NCBI RefSeq assembly: GCF_009905375.1 | Contig: NW_027417559.1 | Span: 1-64,000, forward strand | Source: Apium graveolens | Lineage: Eukaryota; Streptophyta; Magnoliopsida; Apiales; Apiaceae | Reading direction: 5' to 3' | DNA length: 64,000 bases | Part shown: piece after piece, positions 1 to 10,178 of the stretch | How the letters are laid out: each line of letters starts with the position of its first letter | Numbering within the stretch: the first letter of the stretch is position 1 | Translations under genes and position numbers: made by a program | Notes under the pieces: generated by a model | The model's input: the letters and a program-made list of their open reading frames with translations, nothing else | What the model was told of the DNA's origin: nothing | Database searches by the model: none

Positions 1-1574
1 AGGTTCTCTTGGATCTGCTTCAAATCTTGACAAAGACAGGTAGCATACATGATATCAGGTCTACTAGCAGTAGATAGAGTAGAGAGCCAATCATACCTCT
101 GTAATCAGTAATATCTACTGATTTACCAGTATCCTTATCCAGTTTTGTGCAGTGGCCACGGGAGTGGCTGCACTTGAACAATCTTGCATTCCAAATTTCT
201 TCAGCAAGTTTTCGTGTACTTAGTTTGACAAATAAAAGTGTCTTCTTCTTCATTTTGCTTGACTTGACGGCCCGAAACTAGCTAAGTTCCCCCATCATAC
301 TCATCTGATACCTTGACTGCATCAGTTGGCAAACTTCTTGCAAAGTCTGTCATTGTAGACCCAAAATGATATCATCAACATAAATCTGGACCAGAAGTAA
401 GTCCTTTCCAGGTTGAGGTAGAACAAGTTTGTCTATTGTTCCTCTGTTGTATCCACTTTCCATAAAAACTGAGCTAAAGTCTCATACCATGCTCTAGGAG
501 CTTGCTTAAGTCCATAAAGTGTTTTATCAAGTCTGTAGACATAATCTGGATGTTGGAATCTACAAAGCCTGGAGGTTGTTCAACATATTTCTTCCTCCTC
601 CAATTCTCCATTGAAAAAAGCACTGTTCACTCCATTTGAAAGACAGTAAACTTTTGTGAGCACATAAGCCAAAATATCCTTATGGCTTCTAACCTAGCAC
701 TAGTGCAAATGTTTCATCATAATCAATTCCTCTCTGTTGAGAATATCCTATTGCAACCACCTTGCCTTATTCCTTGTAATTAGGCCATCACTGTCAGTTT
801 GTTTTCTGAATACCCACTTTGTACCACACAACAGATCTATTTCTTTGGTCTAGGGCCTAGGGTCCAGACTTTGTTCTTTCAGAATTCATTGTAACTCTTC
901 CTGCATTGCTTGCACCCAATCAGCGTCTTGAAGAGCTTCTTCCACTTTCTTTTGGCTCAGTCTGAGAGATAAATAATTGTAAGACAATTCATTGAAGTAC
1001 CTGTTCTAGTTCTGACAACACCTGCATCAGGATTTCCATTATCAAATAGGTGTATGTGATTTAGTCCACTTCCTTGCAGATGGAAGGTTTTCTCTAGAAC
1101 TGAATGCTCCCCCATGATCCATGATGTCTTCAATTTTCATTTTCTGATGCCCCCCTGAAATTACGCACTCGAGTTGGATTCTTCCAGAATTTAGATTTTC
1201 AACACTATTATAACTTGGCTTATCAAACTAGACGAATCAGAACTTGAAGAGCCAGATGTATATTCTGATGCTTCTTGAGATTTGTAAGATCTTGAGTATG
1301 CTCCCCCTGCATTAGGTGCAATCTTTTCTTTGGCATAGTTACCACAGTTTCAGATACCATCAAGTTTAATCCATCAGAGTTTACAGTATCAGGACTTAGA
1401 CTGTCAGGATTTTCAGTATCCAGAATTTGAGTCTTTCATTTCAAATCTCAGCTGATCATGTCAATAAAATCTTCAAGACCAGTAATTTTCTTGTCATCAA
1501 AAGAGACATTGATAGATTCCATGACCACTCTTGTTCTCAAATTATAGACTCTGAAGGCTTTTGTGGAAAGTGGA
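1..1574 (-). pseudogene. Copia element B, left part: degraded integrase end, RT and RNase H start
   Basis: Read on the minus strand this matches element A's pol from about 5810 to 7370: the end of the integrase region, a Ser/Asp-rich linker, then reverse transcriptase with the catalytic aspartate region near 360-390, up to the RNase H border at position 1. Many small indels and stops break the frame, so no long ORF remains. At 1574 the sequence stops at the LTR of element A and resumes at 14713, so this is the other half of the same pol. The 3' end of B (RNase H, any accessory region, 3' LTR) lies left of the window. At 1236-1245 it carries the reverse complement of the decamer that is repeated in A. 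Confidence 0.85.
1570..1574. other. Target site duplication of element A, left copy (gtgga)
   Basis: The five bases before the 5' LTR are identical to those at 14713-14717, just after the 3' LTR. Removing A plus one copy restores the integrase-coding sequence of element B, which confirms the insertion. Confidence 0.95.
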
Positions 1575-2188
1575 TGTTAGATATATTTGATAATGTCATG
1601 GCTAATATGTTTTATGTTAGCTTCAGATCTTACATGAACAGGAGAAATCATACTTAACTGTTGATCAGTACTTATACTGGAAGTCAGGACTTAAGGATAT
1701 CAGTACTTATATTATCAGGAGATAATCATCAGAAGATAGATATCAGAACTTAAGTGCTGAAGGACATCAGATAAGGACAGTAGCTGATTAAAGGAAAGAA
1801 GATTGAGATAAACATAAGAAGAGATATGCATGAAGAAGGAATTCCGTGAAGAATGGAATACTTGGAAGAAAAGATATCTGATTGATATATTTTAGGAAGC
1901 CGAATTATATTCCATATCAATTAGCGATTATATTGTAACTGTGTAGTATATAAACACAGACATAGGGTTTACCACTATAAGTGTTATCATTATTAGAAAA
2001 GATTATTCATTTGTAACCCTAGCAGCTCTCGTGATATTTGTTCATCACTGAGAGGTAACAGTTTATTTACTGTAACAGAGTTTATTGTTTCAATAAAGTT
2101 TGTTTTCTGTTACTTAAGTTCTTAAAGTTCGATTTGAGTGTACTATACACTGTATTCACCCCCTCTACAGTGTGTGTGTGACCTAACA
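1575..2188 (+). repeat. 5' LTR of element A
   Basis: It starts TGTTAGATAT and ends GACCTAACA. A TATA box (TATATAAAC) lies at 1947 and an AATAAA at 2092, the usual promoter and polyadenylation layout of an LTR. The U3 part is rich in short AGTACTTA/AGTTCTGA-like words. It matches the 3' LTR at 14098 and, more distantly, the LTR of element B at 17703. Confidence 0.95.
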
Positions 2189-2190
2189 AT

Positions 2191-2202
2191 TGGTATCAGA
2201 GC
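2191..2202 (+). other. Primer binding site of element A (initiator tRNA-Met)
   Basis: TGGTATCAGAGC two bases after the LTR end is the standard plant copia priming site, complementary to the 3' end of initiator tRNA-Met. Confidence 0.95.
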
Positions 2203-2244
2203 CTATCTGTTAACTTACATACAGTTAAAGATCCAAACACAATC

Positions 2245-4578
2245 ATGTCGGACACAGAAACTCCAACTAAGCCTACCACAACTGAGGAACCACCAAAGAC
2301 ACAAATTCAGAGTTGGTATGAGACCATCAGAGTCCCCATACTGAGACCATCTGAATATCCCATATGGAAGGTAAGGATGACCATGTTCCTGGAAGCAACA
2401 GATCCAGAATACCTGGATAGAATCAAGGAAGGTCCTCACAAACCAACCAAACTCGTTGTTGCAGTTGCAGGTGAAGCAGCAATGACCGTACCAAAGGAGA
2501 AGAGTGATTATACTGCTGAGGACATAGCATCAATTGCTAAGGATGCTAAGGTACGACACTTACTGCATAGTGCCATTGATAATGTAATGTCAAACAGGGT
2601 AATCAACTGCAAGACTGCTAAGGAGATATGGGATGCTCTGGAAACAAGGTGTCAGGGAACTGACACAATTAAGAAGAACAGGAAGACAATACTCACTCAA
2701 GAGTATGAACACTTTGACTCAAAGACTAATGAGCCATTGAATGATTTATATGATAGATTTGTCAAACTTTTGAATGATTGTCATTGGTTGATAAAGAGTA
2801 TGATCTTGAAGATTCAAACCTTAAGTTCCTGTTAGCTCTTCCTGAATGCTGGGATTTGAAGGCAACGACAATAAGAGACAACTACAATCTTGATGAAACA
2901 ACTCTTGACGAAATTTATGGAATGCTCAAGACTCATGAGCTGGAGATGGAACAAAGAAGCAAGAGGAAAGGAGGAAAGTCAAGGACAGTTGCTCTTAAGG
3001 CTGAAGAAGAATTCCCCAAGCAGCTTCCTCAAAGAAAGACAAGGGTAAGCTCTTTTCATAAAGTCTGATACTGAGTCATCAAGTTCTGAGAGTGATGATG
3101 ACTCAGATTCTGAAAGCTTGCCTGAGACTGATGCTGATGAGGAGATGATGAAGCTGTGTGCTCTTATGGTGAAAGGAATCACAAAGATTGCATACAGGAA
3201 GTTCAGGAAGGGAAAGAAGTTTTCCAGGAAAGGCATAAGTGCTGATAAGAAGAATTTCAGAAGATCTGAAGGCAGAGGAGGAAAGTCTGACAGAGGAGAT
3301 TACACCAATGTTAAATGCTATAACTGTGGTGAGAAAGGCCACATATCTCCTGACTGCAAGAAGGTAAAGGGTGACAGAGGCAAGGCTCTTGTCACAAAGC
3401 AGAAAAGCTGGACAGACACTTCAGACTCTGAAAGTGAGGAGAACTATGCATTGATGGCAAATGCTGATAAAGAAAGTGCTGAGAGCAGTTCTGAAGCTGC
3501 TGAAACAAAGGTACCTCAGACTACTTATGCTTTTCATATTGATGATATTAATGAGTTGAGAAGATATCTTAAAACCATGTTTGTCAGCTATAGAGACCAA
3601 ACTTTAACATGTGAAAGATTAACTTCTGAAAATCTTGCATTTAAGAAAAGGAATGATTTCTTAGAAAAAGAGTTAGTCATGTTCCATCAAACTCAGAAGG
3701 ATAGAGATGATGCTTTTTATGTAAGGGATGAAGTGCTAAAAATGAATGAATCTCTAAAAACTGAGTTAGAAAAGGAAAGAGAGATAATCAGGACTTGGAC
3801 TAACTCCGGCAGAACAACTCAAAATTTGCTAAGTAGTGAAAATTGGAAAGAGGGCTTAGGTTATGGAGAGAATAAGAATGATAAAGGAACTGAAGAAATT
3901 AAGCCTGTTGTTAAGCAAAAGCCAAAGTTAAAACCTGTTAAGTTTGTAACTGTAAAGTCTGATAATGAGAAATCAGAAGTTAAAGAGGAATTAACTTCTG
4001 ACAAACTAAAATAGGAAAAGACAGCTGAAGTAAACATAAGCTTAATGACAAAGAAGCAGCTTAAGCATAAGCTGAAAGATGTCAAGAATGCAAACAAGGT
4101 AAAATCACCTAGGAAAAATAGGAATGGAAAGGAAGGTGTGAATAAAAGCAATAATTATAAACCTGTTCCTGATGCTCCTAGGAAAACATGTCATAACTGT
4201 GGAAGTTCTAACCATCTGGCTTCTTTTTGCAGGAAAAATAAGAATATTAACTCCTTACCTTCAAAATCAGGAGTTAAGAGTCAGTCTGTTAGATACAAAC
4301 CACAAAATCCTTGTTTTCATTGTGGTAGTTTATGGCATTCCATTTATACTTGTAAGGAATATCATAGTTTGTACTATGATTATTATCAAATAAAACCTTC
4401 TTTGAAGAAAGTTTCCATTGTTCCTTCTAGTGTAAATTCTGATTCAAAGTCTGATAATGTAAATTCTGATAAGAAAAATGTTAACATAAACTCTGATGCT
4501 AAATCCACTGCAAATGTTAACAAACTTAATAAGGCCAAAGGATCCAAGCAAGTCTGGGTCCTTAAAACTAATAATTAG
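2245..4578 (+). pseudogene. Copia A gag, broken by frameshifts and a nonsense codon
   Basis: Gag would form the virus-like particle and bind element RNA. It starts MSDTETPTKP, with a UBN2/DUF4219-type core (for example KEIWDALETRCQGT), then a CCHC zinc knuckle (CYNCGEKGHISPDC, about 3319-3360), a long coiled-coil-like stretch, and two more Cys/His motifs (CHNCGSSNHLASFC near 4190 and CFHCGSLWHSIYTC near 4315). Comparison with element B shows one-base losses near 2777, 3018 and 3045, and a CAG to TAG change at 4012-4014. After the last gag codon come three stops (4576, 4588, 4594) in the same frame as pol. Confidence 0.93.
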
Positions 4579-4596
4579 TGGTCTTTGTGATTGTAG

Positions 4597-7500
4597 GGCA
4601 ATAGGAAAAATATTCTAGTTCTGGACAGTGGATGTTCAGGACATATGACTGGAAATAAGGCCCTGCTATCAGACTTTGTGGAGAAAGCTGGCCCAAGTGT
4701 TTCTTATGGAGATGGCAACATTGGAAAAATATTGGGATATGGCAATATCAATCTTGGAAATGTCATAATTAAACAAGTAGCTCTGGTCTCAGGACTTAAA
4801 CACAACCTACTGAGTATAAATCAAATATGTGACAGAGGTTATCATGTTGATTTCTTTGAAGAACACTGTGAAGTTATGAGTAAATCTAAAGGCAAAGTTG
4901 TTCTGAAAGGATACAGACGTGGTAACATTTATGAAGCTAAGCTTTCAACAAGTACTGATGGCTCTGCAATCTGTCTGTTAAGTAGAGCATCAATTGAAGA
5001 AAGCTGGAATTGGCATAAGAAACTCTCTCATTTAAATTTCAACAATATAAATGAACTGGTCAAGAAAGATCTTGTGAGAGGATTGCCAAACACAGTATTT
5101 GCTCCTGATGGTCTTTGTGATTCATGTCAGAAAGCCAAACAAAGAAAATCTTCATTCAAGAGCAAGACTGATTCATCAATTCTTGAGCCTTATCATCTTA
5201 TACATGTTGATTTATTTGGTCCAGTAAATGTCATGTCTATTGCAAAGAAGAAGTATGCGTTGGTCATAGTGGATGAGTTCACCAGATACACATGGGTGTA
5301 TTTCTTGCACACAAAAAGTGAAACTGCATCTATCTTGATTGATCATGTCAAACAGCTGGATAAAATGGTCAAAGATTCTGTGAAAATTTTAAGGAGTGAT
5401 AATGGCACTGAGTTCAAGAATTTGATAATGGAAGAGTTCTGCAAAAGCCATGGAATAAAGCAGGAATTTTCTGCTCCTGGAACTCCACAGCAAAATGGAG
5501 TTGTTGAAAGGAAGAATAGAACTCTCATTGAAGCTGCACGTACAATGCTTGAAGAAGCAAAGCTTCCAACCTATTTCTGGGCTGAAGCTGTGCAGACTGC
5601 TTGTTTTACTCAAAATGCAACACTCATTAACAAGCATGGAAAAACACCATATGAGATGGTGAAGAAAAAGAAGCCAAATCTGAAATATTTTCATGTATTT
5701 GGATGCAAGTGTTTTGTTCTCAAGACTCATCCTGAACAGCTATCAAAGTTTGATCTAAAAGCTGATGAAGAAATCTTTGTTGGATATCCACTTTCCACAA
5801 AAGCCTTCAGAGTCTATAATTTGAGAACAAAAGTGGTCATGGAATCTATCAATGTCTCTTTTGATGACAAGAAGATCACCGGTCTTAAAGATTTCGTTGA
5901 CCATGATCAGCTGAGATTTGAAAATGAAGACTCATATTCTGATACTGAAAATCCTAACAGTCCAAGTCCTGATACTGCAAACTCTGATGGATTAAACTCT
6001 GATGTTATTGAAACTGTGGTGACTACATTAAAGGAAGATGCACCTATACAGGGGGAGCATACTCAAGATCCTACCACATCTCAAGAAACATCCGAACATG
6101 CATGTGGCTCTTCAAGTTCTGATTCGTCAAGTTCTGATAAGCCAAGTTCTGATAGTGCTGAAAATCTAAATACTGCAGAATCCAACTCAGAGAGCATAGT
6201 TTCAGGGGGAGCATCAGAAAATGAAAATGAAGATAGCATGGATCATGGGGGAGCATCCAGTTCTAGAGAAAACCTTCCATCTGCAAGGAAGTGGACAAAA
6301 TCACATACACCTGATTTGATAATTGGAAATCCTGATGCAGGTGTCAGAACTAGAACAGGTACTTCAAATGAGTGTCTTTACAATTCTTTTCTCTCTCAGA
6401 CTGAGCCAAAGAAAGTGGAAGAAGCTCTTCAAGATGCTGATTGGTTGCAAGCAATGCAGGAAGAGTTGAATGAATTTGAAAGAAACAAAGTCTGGACCCT
6501 AGTACCAAGACCAAAGAATAGATCTGTTGTTGGTACAAAGTGGGTATTCAGAAACAAAACTGACAGTGATAGCATAATTACAAGGAATAAGGCAAGGCTG
6601 GTTGCAAAAGGATATTCTCAACAGGAGGGAATTGATTATGATGAAACATTTGCACCAGTTGCTAGGTTAGAAGCCATAAGGATATTTTTGGCTTATGCTG
6701 CTCACAAAAAGTTTACTGTCTTTCAAATGGATGTGAAAAGTGCTTTTCTCAATGGAGAATTGGAGGAAGAGGTATATGTTGAACAACCTCCAGGTTTTGT
6801 AGATACCAAACATCCAGACTATGTCTACAGACTTGACAAAGCACTTTATGGACTTAAGCAAGCTCCTAGAGCATGGTATGAGACTTTAGCTCAATTTCTT
6901 CTGAAAAGTGGATTCAACGAGGGAAAATAGACAAAACACTGTTCTACCTCAACCATGGAAAGGACTTACTTCTGGTCCAGATTTATGTTGATGATATCAT
7001 TTTTGGATCTACAAATGACAAACTTTGCAAGAAGTTTGCCAAACTAATGTAGTCAAGATATCAGATGAGTATGATGGGGGAACTTAGCTATTTTCTGGGC
7101 CTTCAAGTCAAGCAGAATGAGGAAGGCACTTTTATTTGTCAAACCAAGTACACCAGAAACCTGCTAAAGAAATTTGGAATGCAAGATTGTTCAAGTGCAT
7201 CTACTCCAATGGCCACTGCAACAAAACTGGATAAGGATACCGGTAAATCAGTAGATATTACTGACTACAGAGGTATGATTGGCTCTCTACTCTATCTAAC
7301 TGCTAGTAGACCTGATATCATGTATGCCACCTGTCTTTGTGCAAGATTTCAAGCAGATCCAAGAGAACCTCACTTAACAGCTGTAAAAAGAATCTTTAAG
7401 TATCTTAAAGGGACAGCTGCTCTGGGATTATGGTATCCTAGAGAATCAGATTTTAAACTAATAGGTTACTCAGATGCAGATTTTGCAGGTTGCAAAATTG

Positions 7501-7940
7501 ACAGGAAAAGCACAAGTGGAAGTTGCCAATTTCTTGGAGGCAGATTGGTTTCTTGGTACATCAAGAAACAAAAGTCCATTTCCACATCAACTGCAGAAGC
7601 AGAGTATATTGCTGCAGGAAGCTGTTGTGCACAGATTCTTTGGATGAAGAATCAGTTACTGGATTATGGGTTAACATATTTCAAAATCCCTATTTACTGT
7701 GATAATCAAAGTGCTATTGCTATGACAGGTAATCCAGTTCAACACTCAATGACAAAGCACATCATCATCAGGTACCACTTCATCAGGGAACATGTGGATG
7801 AAGGTACAGTGGAATTGCATTTTGTTCCCACAGATCAACAGTTGGCAGATATCTTCACAAAACCATTATGTGAAGCTACTTTTACAAGATTGGTAAATGA
7901 ACTTGGAATGATTTTAGGTTCTTTCTCTAAATCTGCTTAG
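4597..7940 (+). pseudogene. Copia A pol: protease, integrase, RT and RNase H with two breaks
   Basis: The polyprotein would copy element RNA into DNA and integrate it. Seen in order: protease ([10 protein letters not shown] at 4624), the integrase zinc domain ([10 protein letters not shown] then CDSCQKAK, about 5012-5142), the integrase core with HVDLFGP (5203), RSDNGTEF (5393) and [10 protein letters not shown], a Ser/Asp-rich linker (5930-6270), RT from about 6420 with [10 protein letters not shown] (6727) and YVDDI (6987), and RNase H with GYSDADFAG (7463) ending near ADIFTKPL. The first ORF (4645-6930) is lost by an indel near 6920. A TAG at 7051-7053 stands where B has CAG. The last piece, 7065-7940, is open. 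Confidence 0.95.
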
Positions 7941-9216
7941 ACTTGTTTTGTGTTATCAGACTTTATGCTCAGTATTTACAGAATTAATCTCATTGTGTAT
8001 TCTGTGCTTAATTGATAAATGTCTTTAAGTACTGACTGTTGTCTGATATATGTTTCTAAACTCTGATAAGTGATATGTCTGTTCTAGTACCGATTCAATC
8101 CTATGAGGATAACTGTGCTAGATACTGACCTAGTAGTCTTCAATAAACAAATGATTCCATGGAAGAAGTAATTATTTCAGTGGAAATCTTATGACACTAG
8201 CAAATTCTGATAACTGAGCTTAGTTAAGTTCACTTTGTATATCTTATTACTAAGTCACAAATTAGAATAATGCTACTCATCTGTTAAGTTCTGATACTAG
8301 TAAAACTGCTGAATGTACTAAGTGCTGATAGACCTCTCTTATCAAAAGAAAAAGCAAAAAGATCAAAGATTAAAATCAGGTACTCCTTTGAGATCTAGAG
8401 TAAAAATGTGGAAGGGACGACCCAAGTGCATTGCTGGCATTAAGTAAATATGCATCAGAAAAGCTAAATATTTTCTTGGTGACTTTTCACACTCTATGAT
8501 TACTGAAGAAATACTCTGAAAATAGCATAAATTCTGATAAACAGTCGTGACTCACTTACACTGAGAAGCCACTGTAAAATAGAATTTCAAAAGATGCATA
8601 AAATTAGCACAAAATAGTTGAGGTGGACTCAAGCATAAACTCATTCTTCAGTAGGTTTCAGGACAATGACAGATCTTTAGCAAAATTTTAGTTATGCCTT
8701 ATTTCTAAGATGTACTGAAGTGAATTAGACTTTACTCTTTGTCTGTTTTTAGCTTAATGCACACACTAATCACTCCATCTGAATGATGAAAATTTTTGTG
8801 GTGGTCTATGTTATTTTAGATAAACAGTCATTGTGTCATTATTGCACAAATTTTGAGGACAAGTTCTAAGTTACACGTTCTGATGATTAAGTTCTGACGT
8901 CCATAACTCAGAACTTGTATGAGTATTTACTAAGATGGGCATTCCTTTTTCGAGTTAAGAAATTATGTTCTGATGACTGTTAAGTTCTGGTATAGGTCTA
9001 AGTTCTGATTTCTCAGTCTAATCCTTTACTTGGCTTATCTGTGAATAAAATTTGATAACAGTCTCAGTTCGAACTCGAATATGTTGAAGTGGAAGATTAA
9101 TAGTCACTATGATTAGGATTAATGGTATTCGTACTTGAACAGTCCACTGTTTCTTGTGTCTTGTGCGGTCTAGACCATGCTTCCTCTTTCCAATGACTAT
9201 TATTCTTTTTCAAAGT
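7941..9216 (+). other. Non-coding stretch between pol and the accessory genes of element A
   Basis: No supportable ORF. The sequence is AT-rich and strewn with short variants of AAGTTCTGAT and AGTACTGAT, including exact decamers at 8286 and 9000 and near copies at 8889 and 8982. It could be a 3'UTR or spacer of the pol transcript, or a packaging or regulatory region. Confidence 0.6.
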
Positions 9217-9370
9217 CTAGGGAGAGGAGGTAGAATTAATTCTACCTGTCAGCATTAAATATCTTTGCGTCTCTTGGCATTCTCTTGCCTATATAAACAG
9301 CCACTTCACATTAGTCTTCTCATCACACTTTTATCACAAATTCAGTCTTGTTTTTCATTTACTATCACAA
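9217..9370 (+). promoter_or_regulatory. Putative internal promoter and leader of the 81-codon gene
   Basis: A purine-rich tract (AGGGAGAGGAGG, near 9219) is followed by CCTATATAAACAGCC at about 9288-9302, a good TATA box. Then comes an A-poor, CT-rich leader of roughly 40-60 bases up to the ATG at 9371. This spacing is that of an ordinary plant gene start and does not repeat the LTR promoter sequence. Function is inferred. Confidence 0.5.
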
Positions 9371-9616
9371 ATGGCTGAATTTGGCTGGTTCTACAATTAC
9401 GGTGATGAGACTGTGCATGTCTTTTTGAATGGAATTCCAACTCCCTACCCTATCACCAACATCCCTCACAATCTCTGGATTCAATTTCCAGAGGTTATCA
9501 AACGTGATCTAGTGGCCGTTCGAAGAGACCTTCACCTTCGTCGTATCCGTCAGCAAGAGCGAATCTTACGACTCGCCATCTTGTTCGTCGAAGATAGGAA
9601 GAGGAAGATGACTTAA
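9371..9616 (+). CDS. Small accessory protein of element A (81 aa, unknown function)
   Basis: It starts MAEFGWFYNYGDETVHVF and ends in a strongly basic tail (RRDLHLRRIRQQERILRLAI, then DRKRKMT). I recognise no domain. The ATG is the first after a TATA box and a pyrimidine-rich leader, and the stop is followed by an AT-rich tail typical of a 3'UTR, so it looks like a separate transcription unit inside the retrotransposon. The basic C-terminus could bind nucleic acid, which is a guess. It has no signal peptide or membrane segment. The frame is intact although gag and pol are broken, but at 81 codons chance preservation is possible. Confidence 0.5.
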   Translation: MAEFGWFYNYGDETVHVFLNGIPTPYPITNIPHNLWIQFPEVIKRDLVAVRRDLHLRRIRQQERILRLAILFVEDRKRKMT

Positions 9617-10178
9617 TCTTGTCTTCTTCCTGTTCTTCTTCATCCTCAGCTTTGTCAGGTTTTTTAGCTAGGACTAAAGCTGTTGATGTTAGGATTAGGA
9701 GCTTAGGAAAAATCTTGTATAAGTACTGATGTAATTTCCATTTCATAAATGTATTGTCTTGATATATTAATGAAAGTTGTTTTTACTTCAAGATTTTGTC
9801 TCTGAGTTATTTCATCTTGTGTTGATAAATCTTGATTGATGTTCTGATGACCATATATATTGTGTTTCTTATTAAGTTCTGATTCATTTTCAGCACTTAC
9901 TCCTTTAATTTATCTTGGTCATTTTCATGTGATGTATTTTCAGAATATTAATATTGCAGTGAAAAATAATTCAATCAGTGCTAACGGTTTAAATTTTGAA
10001 TTAAAACTGTTTCTCTTGATTAATGGAACGGTTTTTCCTTGAAACAAGGCAACTGGGTAAGTAATCATTCCTATTTTCTCGAGCCCAGTAACTATCCGTT
10101 ATTACTGCATGTCTGACAGGTGTCCAACGATATTATATCAAACACCTATCAGGCATACTTCATTCTCAATTTTTTCAC
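9617..10178 (+). other. Spacer between the two accessory ORFs of element A
   Basis: AT-rich, with the decamer at 9874 and a related word at 9840. Its first 170 bases look like a 3'UTR. The stretch before the next ATG (about 10080-10178) is less AT-rich and may be a leader, but no clear TATA box is placed there. A 60-codon open frame at 9860 has no support. Confidence 0.5.
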
